24,223 nucleotides of DNA from Acidimicrobiaceae bacterium (lineage in GTDB: Bacteria; Actinomycetota; Acidimicrobiia; Acidimicrobiales; RAAP-2): NCBI GenBank assembly GCA_003164275.1, contig PLSY01000278.1:301-24523 (forward strand), given 5' to 3'. Of this stretch, positions 1 to 8,940 are shown piece by piece. Positions within the stretch are counted from its first letter, which is position 1; each line of letters opens with the position of its first letter. Under the pieces are notes generated by a model. The model saw only the letters and a list, made by a program, of their open reading frames with translations, ran no database searches and had not been told where the DNA came from. The translations under genes and the position numbers were made by a program.

Positions 1-149
1 AGAAGATGAACCACGCCACCGCGGCGATGTGCATCGACGACCCGTTGCAGCACCATGAGGCCTGGTATCACCGCCTCTACGACACCCACCCTCCAATCGA
101 GGAGCGGATCGCTGCGCTCGAGAAGATCGTCTCGGGCCAATCGGTTTGA
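1..149 (+). CDS. M48-family (HtpX-type) zinc metalloprotease, C-terminal end only
   Basis: Only the last 48 codons are in the window; the gene begins upstream, and the reading frame starts at base 3. The visible tail reads MCIDDPLQHH ... LYDTHPPIEERIAALEKI and ends at TGA 147-149. The THPP-x-EERI-x-x-L block is the hallmark end of M48 peptidases such as HtpX, membrane proteases of protein quality control. The HExxH zinc site would lie outside the window. The next gene, lemA, converges from the other strand with only 26 bases between the stops; M48 proteases and LemA proteins are frequent neighbours. The family call is firm; the exact subgroup cannot be told from this fragment. Confidence 0.85.
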   Translation, partial: KMNHATAAMCIDDPLQHHEAWYHRLYDTHPPIEERIAALEKIVSGQSV

Positions 150-159
150 CCAAACATGC

Positions 160-181
160 AGTTGAGCCGATCGGGTCAACT
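160..181. repeat. Inverted repeat between the M48 and lemA stops
   Basis: AGTTGA at 160-165 pairs with TCAACT at 176-181, and the bases between contain the self-complementary CCGATCGG. It sits in the short gap between two converging genes and runs into the lemA stop codon. There is no T tract, so a role as a bidirectional terminator is only a guess. Confidence 0.3.
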
Positions 182-847
182 GGCTGAAGGTGGTCCCTCG
201 GAGCCGGCGGCGGGTGGAAGTCCCCCAGAGTCACCAGCTAGTGGGGGTCCCGAAGGAGTGGGGCTGGTCGCATCAGGCCCAGGTCCGGAGAACTTCACCT
301 GAGGTACGGCGCGATCTTCCTCGTCGGTAGCGAAGAACGCCACCGCCTTGAAGCCGAAGGGGCCGGCGATCAGGTTGCGCGGAAACGTCTGTAGCCCGAT
401 GTTGTAGTCCCGGGCACTGGTGTTGTAGTAGCGACGTGCGTACTCAATCTTGTCTTCGGTGGCCGTCAACGTCTCTTGTAGTTGGAGAAAGCTCTCGACC
501 GCCCGTAGCTGTGGGTAGTTCTCAGCGACCGCGAACAGCGAGCGAAGCGCCCCCGACAGAGCATTCTCAGCGGGGGCGATTTGACCGGGGTCACCCGTCG
601 CCCCCGCGGTGACGGCGTTGGCCCGGGCCTGGGTGACCGCCTCGAAGGTCCCCTGCTCGTGGGCGGCATAGCCCTGCACCGTTGACACCAGGTTGGGGAT
701 GAGGTCGTGGCGCCGCTTGAGCTCGACGTCGATCTCAGACCACGCCTCTTGGGTGCGGTTGCGCTTCTTGACAAGGCCGTTAAAGGCGGCCCACAGGCCG
801 AGTACCAATAGCACCACGACGACGATGACGATGATCAGCACAATCAT
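176..847 (-). CDS. lemA: LemA family protein
   Basis: A 223-residue LemA protein. It has one N-terminal membrane helix (about residues 2-22), so the body is probably held at the membrane. The LemA helical domain follows (about 30-190), with the family blocks RRHDLIPNLV (45-54), LQETLTATEDKIEYARRYYN (122-141) and FPRNLIAGPFGF. The last 30 residues are a Pro/Gly/Ser-rich tail, probably disordered. Bacterial LemA proteins have no settled biochemical role but are repeatedly found beside M48 proteases, as here. ATG start at 847; a G-rich stretch (AGGGGG) lies about 11 bases upstream. The 220 bases upstream hold no gene I can support. Confidence 0.9.
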   Translation of the reverse strand: MIVLIIVIVVVVLLVLGLWAAFNGLVKKRNRTQEAWSEIDVELKRRHDLIPNLVSTVQGYAAHEQGTFEAVTQARANAVTAGATGDPGQIAPAENALSGALRSLFAVAENYPQLRAVESFLQLQETLTATEDKIEYARRYYNTSARDYNIGLQTFPRNLIAGPFGFKAVAFFATDEEDRAVPQVKFSGPGPDATSPTPSGPPLAGDSGGLPPAAGSEGPPSAS

Positions 848-1064
848 TGTGGAGCGGACCCCCTAGGACCTGTTGTGGCTCGGATCCTATCGGTTATGCC
901 CCTGATCAACCAGAAATCAGCTCGAAAGACCCCTAGGCGGAAGTTTTGGCATGGGGCAACGGGAGCACTCACTGAGCCCGTCGGGCGTCCGGCATCGATT
1001 GCTGCCGGCGAGCGGGCTTCGATCCGTCCGGCCTCCGCGCCGGCGGCCTCATAAGGGACCACCA

Positions 1065-1919
1065 TCAGGGGGAGTCCAGGCTCCGTCGGACGTACTCGGC
1101 GAAGCTCGTCGGCCGGCGTCCGAGGAGCCAGCCCAGCACGTTGGGATTGCCGGTGATGCCGTAGCGCCCGTAGTGGTCGAAGAGCCGGATCATGGCGTCG
1201 TGGCGGTGGTCCTCTTCTTCGGTGGGCCCGCCGTGGGCGTCGGCTGGACCAATCAGCGCCCGCTGGCTTGCCGCGACCACCTGGCCGGACTCGGCTGCGA
1301 TGATCTGGGCCAACTCCAAGGCGTTGCGGAAGTCCCGGCCGCACAGCTCGTAGGTGGAGTAGTAGTGATCGGGGTTGCCCACCACCAATGTGGCAACCTG
1401 GGCAACATCCTCCAAGTCCACATGGGCCAAGCGGGCGTCGAGCGAATAGGGCTGGTACAGCACACCCTCTGCGACCACGCGACCGACGTCGATGTTCTGC
1501 ATGTAGTGCATGGGCTGGAGGATTGTGAACGGCAGGCGTGACAGCAGGACCTGGCGCTCCACCGCCAGTTTGGCCTGGTGGTTCAGGAGCGGCTCGAGCT
1601 GGGGGTGGGCGACCGAGAACTGCACAAAGTGCTCGACGCCGGCCACGCGTGCTGCGCTCACGACGGCGTGACCCATCTCGGCCTCCCACGGGTGCATGGG
1701 AGGTCCAATGTGGATCACCGAGTCGACCCCCTCGAACGCCCAGTGCAGGTCATCGGTGCTGAGCAGGTCGCCGACGACAGCTTCTGCTGCTCCTCCCTCG
1801 CAGACCAGCTGCTCGACGTCGCCGACGATGTCGAAGGCTCTGACCTCGTGCCCGACCCGGCCCAAGGCATTGACCACGCTCCGGCCGGTCCGTCCGCTCG
1901 CCGCGGTGACAAGGATCAT
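1065..1919 (-). CDS. NmrA-like / atypical SDR NAD(P)-binding protein
   Basis: A 284-residue Rossmann protein beginning MILVTAASGRTGRSVV, the glycine-rich nucleotide-binding turn of NmrA-like and other atypical short-chain dehydrogenases. The segment VDSVIHIGPPMHPWE, then VEHFVQFSVAHPQL, then LPFTILQPMHYMQN follows the NmrA/SDR_a5 layout. Proteins of this class bind NAD(P) and act as oxidoreductases or redox sensors; the substrate cannot be inferred. It is the last gene of a minus-strand operon: its ATG (1919-1917) overlaps the TGA of the upstream SDR by four bases (ATGA), indicating translational coupling. The C terminus (RRPTSFAEYVRRSL) is complete. Confidence 0.85.
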   Translation of the reverse strand: MILVTAASGRTGRSVVNALGRVGHEVRAFDIVGDVEQLVCEGGAAEAVVGDLLSTDDLHWAFEGVDSVIHIGPPMHPWEAEMGHAVVSAARVAGVEHFVQFSVAHPQLEPLLNHQAKLAVERQVLLSRLPFTILQPMHYMQNIDVGRVVAEGVLYQPYSLDARLAHVDLEDVAQVATLVVGNPDHYYSTYELCGRDFRNALELAQIIAAESGQVVAASQRALIGPADAHGGPTEEEDHRHDAMIRLFDHYGRYGITGNPNVLGWLLGRRPTSFAEYVRRSLDSP

Positions 1920-2755
1920 CTCGATCCTTGCTGTCCGGTCTCGCGGCTCGCCTTCGCCTTGGACTCAGAGGCGGCCTGGGCCGAAGGAAGGGCTGGACGG
2001 GGGGCTTGACGGGCAAGCAGAAGGCCCCAACCATCGCTGTCCCCGGGCTCGATCGGTTTCGGCGGGTCGGCGACGAGGACGTGCGGCTCCCCTGTGCGGA
2101 TAGCCATAGCGATGGCCCGGCCAACCAGTTCGGGCGGGTCGGGGGTGATCGAGCGACCCCCCGTTACCAAGTGCCCGGCCCGCAGCCGTTGGTGGAACTC
2201 GGTGGCGGTGACCGACGGGTAGACGACCGAGACCCCGATCCCGGCCGAGGCGAACTCGAGCCCGGCAACCTGAGAGAGCATGTTGAGCGCGGCCTTGGTG
2301 GCGGAGTAGCCACCGAGCCCGGAAAAGACGCGGAGAGACGTCGCCGAGCTCACGTTGACGATCGACCCACCGGACCCCGATCGCATAAGCGGGACGACGG
2401 CCTGCATTCCCACCAGGGGTGCCACCACATTTAGCTCGAACACGGCGCGAAGGTCGACCGGGTCCAGCTCCTCGAGAGGGACATGCAGGCCTTGGCCGGC
2501 GTTGTTGACGAGGACGTCGACCCTGCCATAGGTGTCGACGGTGCGGGCCACCAGGCGCTCGATCTGTTCCGCGCTGGTGACGTCGGTGGTGATGGTGAGC
2601 GAACCCGGAAGCTCCCGGGCGAGCGTCTCGAGGCGCTCCGTTCGACGGGCGGCGAGCACGACCTGGGCGCCTAACCCACTCAGGAGCCGAGCGGTGGCGG
2701 CTCCGATGCCCGAGGATGCTCCGGTGACGATACAGACGCTGCCGTCGATCTCCAT
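1916..2755 (-). CDS. Classical short-chain dehydrogenase/reductase (SDR)
   Basis: A 279-residue classical SDR counted from ATG 2755. It has the cofactor motif TGASSGIG (11-18), the structural NNAG (84-87), and the catalytic triad Ser136/137, Tyr150 and Lys154 (YSATK). It should be a cytosolic NAD(P)(H)-dependent oxidoreductase; the substrate is unknown. The C terminus extends past the fold with an Ala/Ser/Lys-rich tail. The frame stays open upstream to a GTG at 2824, but ATG 2755 is preferred: it is six bases from a GGAG ribosome site and starts just before the first beta strand. It overlaps the downstream NmrA-like gene by four bases and the preceding small ORF by one base. Confidence 0.9.
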   Translation of the reverse strand: MEIDGSVCIVTGASSGIGAATARLLSGLGAQVVLAARRTERLETLARELPGSLTITTDVTSAEQIERLVARTVDTYGRVDVLVNNAGQGLHVPLEELDPVDLRAVFELNVVAPLVGMQAVVPLMRSGSGGSIVNVSSATSLRVFSGLGGYSATKAALNMLSQVAGLEFASAGIGVSVVYPSVTATEFHQRLRAGHLVTGGRSITPDPPELVGRAIAMAIRTGEPHVLVADPPKPIEPGDSDGWGLLLARQAPRPALPSAQAASESKAKASRETGQQGSR

Positions 2756-2892
2756 CAGTGACTCCGACGATCGGCCATGGAGCTGGGTTCGTGGACCGAC
2801 CTCGGCCCGTCCGATCGCCCGCACCCCAACCTCTGGAGCCGGAACTCTCCCGAGGGGACCGCGTTGCCCACATGGTCGGCGTGGTGAGACAT
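2755..2892 (-). CDS. Possible 45-aa small ORF between ABC permease and SDR
   Basis: An ATG at 2892 follows a strong ribosome site (AAAGGAG, six-base spacer) and opens a 45-codon frame. Its TGA overlaps the SDR start as TGATG. It begins 23 bases after the permease stop, so it would be co-transcribed with both neighbours. The peptide is hydrophilic and rich in Arg, His and Ser; I recognise no family. It could be a real small protein, a coupling leader for the SDR, or the remnant of a larger gene. The ribosome site and overlap support translation; nothing in the sequence supports a function. Confidence 0.4.
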   Translation of the reverse strand: MSHHADHVGNAVPSGEFRLQRLGCGRSDGPRSVHEPSSMADRRSH

Positions 2893-2915
2893 CGGTTGCT
2901 CCTTTGGACGTGGGC

Positions 2916-3782
2916 CTACTCGGTGCGAGAGAGGCCCCGGAACGCCAGCACGAAGAAGACCACGGCGAAGACCACCACGATGGCCAGCTCCATCCAGATC
3001 GGCAATGAGTAGCCGAAGAGCGTGACGTTGGTCGGAAAGCGGGCTCGCGCTGCCGCAGACATGTTCTGGGCGGAGAAGACGACCTGGCGGAAGGGTGCGA
3101 CCGCGTAGGTGAGCGGGTTGAGGCGGGTGATCACCGTCAGCCAGCCCGGCAGGCCATTGAGAGGGAAAAGCGCCCCGGACAGAAATAGCATCGGCATAAG
3201 CAGCATCTGCATGACCACCTGGAAGGACTCCATCTTCTGGATCCGGCTGGCCACGAAGACGCCGAAGGTGGTCATCGCCACCGCCATCAGCAGCTCGAGG
3301 CCGATCATCTGGACGACCAGAACCGGGGTGAGACGGATCCCCACCAGCGGGGCCAAAACGAGCATGATGGTTCCTTGGGCGGTGGCGACCGTGGCGCCAC
3401 CGATCGTTTTGCCGAGCACCAGGGACGTACGGCTCACCGGGGCGACCAGCATCTCACGCAAGAAGCCGAACTCACGGTCCCAGACGATCGAGAGGGCCGA
3501 GAACATCGCCGTCATGACGACGCTCATGGCCACAACACCGGGATAGACGAACTGGCGAAAGTTGAACCCTCCGGTCGTCCCTACCAGTCCGCTCATCCCG
3601 TAACCGAGCACGAACAGGAACAGGATTGGCTGGATCAGCCCACTCACGATCCGGGTACGGGTCCGTACGTAGCGGATGAGCTCGCGTTCCCACACCATGC
3701 CGACGACGCGGACCTCGTCGGAGACCCGGGTCTCAGGGACCGCCCCCTGGGTAACTGCACTCGTGATCGTTTCGGTGGTCAT
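2916..3782 (-). CDS. ABC-2 type transporter permease (DrrB-like)
   Basis: A 288-residue membrane permease of the ABC-2 family. A cytosolic N-terminal segment leads through the amphipathic stretch WERELIRYVRTRTRIVSGLIQPILFLFVLGYG into about six membrane helices. The family-typical FSALSIVWDREFGFLREMLVAP block lies about residues 94-115 and LNPLTYAVAPFRQVVF near the C terminus. It pairs with the ATPase gene just upstream (nine bases between stop and ATG), giving a complete two-component exporter of the daunorubicin-resistance/lipid-export type. The cargo cannot be told from sequence. Downstream SDR and NmrA-like genes suggest modification of a small molecule or lipid linked to the export, which is inference. 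Confidence 0.9.
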   Translation of the reverse strand: MTTETITSAVTQGAVPETRVSDEVRVVGMVWERELIRYVRTRTRIVSGLIQPILFLFVLGYGMSGLVGTTGGFNFRQFVYPGVVAMSVVMTAMFSALSIVWDREFGFLREMLVAPVSRTSLVLGKTIGGATVATAQGTIMLVLAPLVGIRLTPVLVVQMIGLELLMAVAMTTFGVFVASRIQKMESFQVVMQMLLMPMLFLSGALFPLNGLPGWLTVITRLNPLTYAVAPFRQVVFSAQNMSAAARARFPTNVTLFGYSLPIWMELAIVVVFAVVFFVLAFRGLSRTE

Positions 3783-3791
3783 GGTCCTCTA

Positions 3792-4808
3792 TCAGCCCCT
3801 TCGAGCGCCGTGGGCCCGGGCGAACATGGAGACGGCCTCGCCATGCTGCTCTCGGATCTCGCGCCCGGTGAAGTGCAGAAACACATCATCGAGCGTCGGT
3901 CGGTGGGCCCGCACGGTGCGCACCGGCACTCCCGCGGCCGCCACGATCGGCCCGACCGCTGCTTCTTCATCGGCCACGAAGGCCGTCAGTCCACCCTCCG
4001 TGCGCTCGACCTTGTAGCCAGCCAACTTGAGCGATTCCAGAGCGACCTCGTCGTCGGCCGTCTCCACCTCCACCGTGTCGGTTCCGACCGACGCCTTGAG
4101 GACATCGGGGGTGTCGAGAGCGATGATCGAGCCATGGTCGATGATGGCGATCCGCTCGGCGTACTCGGCCTCGTCCATATAGTGCGTGGTCAAAAAGATG
4201 GTCACGCCCTCCTCCATCCGAAGACGCTGGATGTCGTCCCAGATGAGGGCCCGGGTCTGCGGGTCCAGACCGACTGTGGGTTCGTCGAGGAAGAGCACCT
4301 TGGGGGTGTGGAGCATGCCCCGAGCGATTTCCAGGCGCCTGGCCATCCCCCCTGAATAGGTCGACACGAGATCTTTGCGACGGCTCGAGAGCGCCACCAG
4401 CTCCAATACCCTGGCGATGCGACTGTCGACCTGTTCATGGGGGACCCCGTAAAGGACAGCATGGAACCGAAGATTCTCCTCGGCGGTGAGCTGGTCATCG
4501 AGCGTCTGTTCTTGGAACACGAGCCCGATGTGCCGCCGGACGGACTTGGCCTGTGTGGCCACGTCGAATCCGGCCACCGTTGCCCGGCCCGAGGTCGGAT
4601 GGGCCAGGGTGCAGAGCATCTTGATGGTGGTGGACTTCCCAGCACCGTTCGGCCCGAGAAAAGCAAAGATCTCGCCCTGAGCGACCGTGAAGTCGATCCC
4701 GTCGACCGCAGCCAGGTCACCGTAGCGTTTGGTGAGATCCTGGACCTCCACAGCTGGGGACGCGTTCCCAGCCGACGCTCGACTGCGCTCGGCAGCGATC
4801 ACGCTCAC
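3792..4808 (-). CDS. ABC transporter ATP-binding protein (DrrA-like)
   Basis: A 338-residue ABC ATPase counted from GTG 4808. Walker A GPNGAGKST (52-60), Q-loop FQEQ (98-101), signature YSGGM (151-155), Walker B VLFLDEPT (171-178) and the switch His209 are all present, followed by a DrrA-type C-terminal domain (RPTLDDVFLHFTG). It should energise the permease encoded immediately downstream. Start choice: the frame is open to a GTG at 4874, but GTG 4808 overlaps the TGA of a small leader ORF (GTGA) and a GGTGG lies six bases upstream, making coupled initiation there the better reading. GTG 4802 is also possible. All catalytic motifs are intact. Confidence 0.92.
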   Translation of the reverse strand: MSVIAAERSRASAGNASPAVEVQDLTKRYGDLAAVDGIDFTVAQGEIFAFLGPNGAGKSTTIKMLCTLAHPTSGRATVAGFDVATQAKSVRRHIGLVFQEQTLDDQLTAEENLRFHAVLYGVPHEQVDSRIARVLELVALSSRRKDLVSTYSGGMARRLEIARGMLHTPKVLFLDEPTVGLDPQTRALIWDDIQRLRMEEGVTIFLTTHYMDEAEYAERIAIIDHGSIIALDTPDVLKASVGTDTVEVETADDEVALESLKLAGYKVERTEGGLTAFVADEEAAVGPIVAAAGVPVRTVRAHRPTLDDVFLHFTGREIREQHGEAVSMFARAHGARRG

Positions 4809-4888
4809 GAACGACCACCGACTTGGTGGCACTCTGGCTTGAGGCGAGTGTTGCACCCTCGCGGCGAACAACACATCCGCCGATTCAT
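4805..4888 (-). CDS. Short Cys-containing leader ORF upstream of the ABC operon
   Basis: A 27-codon frame begins at ATG 4888 after AGGAGAGG (AGGAG with a seven-base spacer), the best ribosome site in this operon. It begins MNRRMCCSPRGC and carries four cysteines and five arginines. Its TGA overlaps the ABC ATPase GTG as GTGA. A plausible promoter lies just upstream (4920-4949). The layout of short leader plus coupled start suggests that translation of the leader sets translation of the transporter. Whether the cysteines make it an attenuator is speculation. It could also be a chance frame; a search of related genomes for a conserved peptide would decide. Confidence 0.5.
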   Translation of the reverse strand: MNRRMCCSPRGCNTRLKPECHQVGGRS

Positions 4889-4919
4889 CCGACCTCTCCT
4901 CTGGGGACTTCCAAGGTCG

Positions 4920-4949
4920 ATCGTACGGAGCCGGATGCCATGCTGCCAG
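4920..4949 (-). promoter_or_regulatory. Candidate promoter of the leader-ABC-SDR operon
   Basis: On the minus strand, CTGGCA (4949-4944) and TACGAT (4925-4920) are separated by 18 bases and resemble an actinobacterial -35/-10 pair. The start point would fall near 4913, about 25 bases before the leader ATG. This is read from consensus only. Confidence 0.4.
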
Positions 4950-5530
4950 CGTTACGCACTCCGTCAGCGCTCAACAGAGGCTTTGGTCACTTGATCATCT
5001 CACCTCGACGACGTCCCAAACGGGTCCACCTGGGTACAGCGTGAATCCTTCACGCCACCGGTGAATCCAGGTTCGGGGCCCTTCGACGCTCGTGGCGACG
5101 CGCTCCCGTGTCGGTCGTCAGGTCGCCTTGTACCGATCCGACTCGATCGCCTGCATCGCCGGAACGAACCTTGCCACAGGCGCCATTGCCAACCTGATCC
5201 CTCCCGCTCACCGATTCCGTCTCGCCATCGTCGGCACTAGGTTTCTGGTGGTGAGCGTCACCTCTTGGTTGGTCAAGTCCGTCATCTACCAAAGCTTCAT
5301 CGTTCCGATGGCGAAAGCGGAATCCGGGGACGCGGGCCTGAATGATTTGCAGCCGGCGCTCCCTTACCGAACCCGGCTGACCCGGCAGCCATGGGACAGG
5401 AGAACGTGCCCGTCGACTGCAAAATGGCGATGACCCCTGCGGCCCACCTCCGTGCCGTCCAACGCACGACCCCCGCAGCCGACAATTACATCGTCCGCCA
5501 CCAGCGATTGCACAATAGGAGAGGGAAGAC
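4950..5530. other. Intergenic stretch without a supported gene
   Basis: About 580 bases between the divergent ABC operon and the nitroreductase gene. A 7-bp inverted repeat (GCGTGAA, three-base loop, TTCACGC) lies at 5039-5055. A plus-strand frame of 113 codons (5092-5433) is open, but it has no ribosome site, no recognisable motif and an unconvincing composition, and the minus strand is equally open. It may be decayed coding DNA; I cannot assign it. Confidence 0.4.
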
Positions 5531-6277
5531 ATGACTGAATCGAGAGACATCGGTGAGTTCACACAGCTACGCGAGGTGATCCGTCGCCGGCATTCGGAGC
5601 GCGTCACATTCGATTCGGAGCACCACCCACCCGAAGGCGATCTCAACGCCATCCTCGAGGCGGCCAGTTGGGCGCCCACAGCACACAACATGCAAAACTT
5701 CGAGGTCATCGTCGTCGACGACGAGGCAACGCTCAATTCGATCGGTCGAGTGCGCGGGGGCACGTCCGAGGACTTCATCCGAGAGAATTACGCGCAACTG
5801 TCCTTCAGCGAGGAAGACCTGATCCGAAAGGGCACCGGGCTCATGGCGACGATGTTCCCGCCCTCCTGGCAATCCCTGAACGGCGAGGCCCAAGAAGCGG
5901 CCGACGTCGAACACGGGTTTCTGGACGCTTCCATGCGCTCATGCCCGGTAGTGATGATCGTTGTCTACGACACGCGCATGCGGGCTCCGGCATCAGAAGG
6001 CGACTTCTTGGGCATTATGAGCCTGGGATGCGTCATGCAGAACATGTGGCTTACGGCCGAGGCGTTGGGGATCGGGATGCAGATCATGAGCGTCTTCAGC
6101 AGCCAACAGGTCGAAGAGGAGCTCAAGAGGACCTTGTCGATTCCCGATTACATCGACATCGCGTTTGCGTGCCGTCTGGGGTACCCCTCAGTGGAACCGG
6201 GACGGTACTTGCGTGTTCGCCGAGAGGTTCCGCGCTTCACGCACCACAACACCTATGCAGTTCGTCGTGATGATTGA
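5531..6277 (+). CDS. Nitroreductase-family FMN oxidoreductase
   Basis: A 248-residue protein of the nitroreductase fold. The N-terminal RRRHSERVTF (18-27) matches the phosphate-binding arginine region of FMN. SWAPTAHNMQNFEVIVV (46-62) and LGCVMQNMWLTAEALGIGMQ (about 165-185) are the other characteristic flavin-site and dimer segments. Members use NAD(P)H to reduce nitro compounds, quinones or related substrates as cytosolic homodimers; the substrate is unknown here. ATG 5531 is preceded by AGGAGAGGGAAGAC, a strong ribosome site. It stands alone, divergent from the ABC operon, and ends well short of ftsH on the other strand. Length and motifs look intact. Confidence 0.9.
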   Translation: MTESRDIGEFTQLREVIRRRHSERVTFDSEHHPPEGDLNAILEAASWAPTAHNMQNFEVIVVDDEATLNSIGRVRGGTSEDFIRENYAQLSFSEEDLIRKGTGLMATMFPPSWQSLNGEAQEAADVEHGFLDASMRSCPVVMIVVYDTRMRAPASEGDFLGIMSLGCVMQNMWLTAEALGIGMQIMSVFSSQQVEEELKRTLSIPDYIDIAFACRLGYPSVEPGRYLRVRREVPRFTHHNTYAVRRDD

Positions 6278-6597
6278 CCCGACGCATTGATCGGCGGCTC
6301 GTCACGACGGCGGCGGCAGACTTCCGCGTTATCAGTTCGTCCGAAGGGGACAAACTGGATGACATCAAACGGCATGGAACGTTCCGGCCATCGAGATGGG
6401 TGATCGGGAAGGTGCCAAACGGCAGCTAACCGCGTGGTCCATAGTGAGTTTCATAGGACAGGGCATCGGTGTTCACCCTCAGGGATGGCGGTCTGAGGTT
6501 TCTCAGCTGGGCACGGCCTGGGCGCCCTGTTGGACGTTCATCCCGCCCGACACACATGATTCTCGCTCGACCCATCCCCGAGGCGTTCGGCGGATCG
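6278..6597. other. Intergenic stretch between convergent genes
   Basis: About 320 bases between the stops of the nitroreductase gene and ftsH. I see no convincing gene, no clear terminator with a T tract and no repeat here. Confidence 0.4.
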
Positions 6598-8694
6598 TCA
6601 GCGAGCCGGCGAGGTTCTCGTCGGTGTCTGACTGTTCGTGTCTGTCTTCGACGTCGAGTTATCGGCCACTGAGACCGAACGACCAGGCGCCATTGTCACC
6701 CCTGCACTGCCCACCGGCTCGCTCCTCCCCGCCAGCGCATAGACCTCCGATCCATCGACGATCTCCTGGGCGACGAGCAGATCCACCAACTTGTCGAGCA
6801 CATTCCGATGCTGCTTGAGCACAGCAACCGCTCGATCCTCGGCCTCACTCAGTAGACGGGAGACCTCGGCATCAATCAATGCTTGAGTCTGCTCGGCGAA
6901 GGGGCGACTCGAGAATCCACCGCCTGCGCCGTCGAGGAAGACTGAGCCACCCGACGGATAGCCGATGGGTCCGACGGCTGGCGAGAGTCCGAATTCCCTC
7001 ACCATCTTGGTGGCGAGGTCTGTGGCCTTGGCCAGATCGTTGGCGGCACCTGTCGACCCTTGGCCGAGCACGACAAGCTCACCGGCCCGACCTCCGAGAA
7101 ATACCGCCAATGTGTCAGTGAGGTAATCCTCCCCGTAGAGGTGTTGCTCGACCAGGGGGAGCTGCTCGGTAACACCGAGCGTCTGCCCTGCCGGGAGAAT
7201 TGTGACCTTGGCAATCGGATCCGCCTTATCCGAGTAGGCGGCAACCAGGGCATGACCAGCCTCGTGAACGGCGACGGCATGCTTCTCCTCGGGCAACAGC
7301 ACGTTGGAACTCTCGCGGCGCCCCAGGATGATCCGGTCGCGGGCCTCCTCGAAGTCCGAAGCCTCGACCACCTCGCGGTCCGCCCGCACGGCGACGATCG
7401 CTGCCTCATTGACGAGGTTGGCCAAGTCCGCGCCCGAGAAGCCGGGCGTTCCCCGGGCCACGACCTCGAGGTTCACGGTGGCATCGAATCGCTTTTCTTG
7501 GCTATGAACCTGAAGGATGGCCAGACGTTCAAGGAGAGTCGGCAGAGGGATGGTGACCTGGCGGTCGAACCGGCCAGGACGGAGGAGTGCGGGATCGAGG
7601 ACTTCGGGCCTGTTGGTGGCGGCAAGCACGACAATCCCGGTTGCCGGGTCGAAGCCATCCATCTCTGCCAGCAACTGGTTGAGTGTCTGCTCTCGCTCGT
7701 CGTTCGCCACGATGGCGCCCGCACCTCCGCGACGCTGGCCGATGGCGTCGATCTCGTCGACGAAGATGATTGCCGGCGCACGCTTGCGCGCCTCCTCGAA
7801 GAGATCCCGGACACGAGCCGCCCCGACGCCGACGAACATCTCGACGAAGCTGGAGCCTGTCACCGAGAAGAACGGGACTTCGGCCTCCCCCGCCACTGCG
7901 CGGGCTAGCAGCGTCTTTCCTGTGCCGGGAGGCCCGATCATCAGGATGCCTCGGGGCGGCTTGGCACCGGCTCGCGCATAGCGCTCGGGGTGCTGCAGGA
8001 AATCGACAACCTCACGGATCTCGAGTTTCGGGCCTTCATAACCGGCCACGTCACCAAAGTTTGCCTTCGGTCGTTCCTCGTCGAACACCTTGGCCTTGGA
8101 GCGCCCGACCCCGAGCGTCCCTTGAAGCCGTCCAGAAGCCCCCTTGGAGAGGCGCCACCACAGCCAGCCGATGAAGAGAATGGGGAGCAGGAGAATCAGC
8201 CAAGTGAGCAGTTGGGCGCCGAACGAGGTTCCGGTGGTCTCTGCGGTGATCTGAACACCGTCCTTTTTCAGCTGGTCTAGAAGCGACTGTCCCGCCTGTG
8301 GAGGAATGGCGGTTGTGTAGTCGCTGGCATCGCTGAGCGTGCCGCTGGCACTACCGCTGGTCTCAATGGTGACCGTCTTGACCTTGTGGGCCGAAACGTC
8401 GTTCAAGAACTGCGAATAGTTGAGTGTGACTTGCTTTGCGCTCTGCGTGGCAGGAAGGACGAAGAAAAGGACTGCCACCATCACAAACGCAATCGGCCAG
8501 AGTAGATGCCTCCATGCCGGAGGGGATGGAGGCGCGACTGACGTGCCCTTTTCGCTCCTTGGCGGAGAAGCGGCCTGCCTGGTCACGGACGCGTAGATCC
8601 TGGTGAGAGCTCCTGCGATGAGTCCGATATCATTGCCAACGTCCTTGTAGCCCTGTCGATGCACCTCATCGTCGGGCAACTCTCCGTGCCACAC
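6598..8694 (-). CDS. ftsH: ATP-dependent zinc metalloprotease FtsH
   Basis: A 698-residue FtsH counted from GTG 8694. Order: hydrophilic N-terminal extension, membrane helix 1 (about 62-82), periplasmic/extracellular domain, membrane helix 2 (about 159-180), AAA module with Walker A GPPGTGKT (254-261), Walker B IIFVDE (309-314) and second region of homology (NRP...LLRPGRFDR, 361-378), then the M41 protease with HEAGH (477-481) and the downstream AND-x-x-KAT Asp. It degrades misfolded and regulatory membrane proteins as a hexamer. The Ser/Thr-rich tail is typical of actinobacterial forms. The start is uncertain: no ATG exists near the 5' end; GTG 8694 lacks a good ribosome site, and GTG 8586 would give 662 residues, closer to the family's usual length. 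Confidence 0.95.
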   Translation of the reverse strand: MWHGELPDDEVHRQGYKDVGNDIGLIAGALTRIYASVTRQAASPPRSEKGTSVAPPSPPAWRHLLWPIAFVMVAVLFFVLPATQSAKQVTLNYSQFLNDVSAHKVKTVTIETSGSASGTLSDASDYTTAIPPQAGQSLLDQLKKDGVQITAETTGTSFGAQLLTWLILLLPILFIGWLWWRLSKGASGRLQGTLGVGRSKAKVFDEERPKANFGDVAGYEGPKLEIREVVDFLQHPERYARAGAKPPRGILMIGPPGTGKTLLARAVAGEAEVPFFSVTGSSFVEMFVGVGAARVRDLFEEARKRAPAIIFVDEIDAIGQRRGGAGAIVANDEREQTLNQLLAEMDGFDPATGIVVLAATNRPEVLDPALLRPGRFDRQVTIPLPTLLERLAILQVHSQEKRFDATVNLEVVARGTPGFSGADLANLVNEAAIVAVRADREVVEASDFEEARDRIILGRRESSNVLLPEEKHAVAVHEAGHALVAAYSDKADPIAKVTILPAGQTLGVTEQLPLVEQHLYGEDYLTDTLAVFLGGRAGELVVLGQGSTGAANDLAKATDLATKMVREFGLSPAVGPIGYPSGGSVFLDGAGGGFSSRPFAEQTQALIDAEVSRLLSEAEDRAVAVLKQHRNVLDKLVDLLVAQEIVDGSEVYALAGRSEPVGSAGVTMAPGRSVSVADNSTSKTDTNSQTPTRTSPAR

Positions 8695-8940
8695 CAGGGC
8701 CGAAGGTCCATTGCTTCCAGCATGCCTGCCTGTGGACTGGTCATCGTCCCCTTCGTTCGTTTCAGCCCCATCCGGGTTTCGAAGAGAGGCAGGATCCTGG
8801 GAGATCGCCGTCCCGCTACTCCTGCCTGCGGCCCCTCCTCGGGGGCTGTGTCGATATCAACCCTTGTTCGGGCTCCCTCGAGCGCGTAAGAGGGACCTCA
8901 TGGCCTAGTCCGCCTCCGCCCGTCCATTCATGGTGGGTTC

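Noticed and set aside
844..1689. Minus-strand frame of 281 codons overlapping the NmrA-like gene
   Set aside because: Out-of-frame shadow rich in Arg and Pro; the NmrA-like frame has the clear Rossmann motif and operon overlap.
5092..5433. Plus-strand frame of 113 codons before the nitroreductase gene
   Set aside because: No ribosome site and no recognisable motif; the opposite strand is equally open. Left as unassigned.
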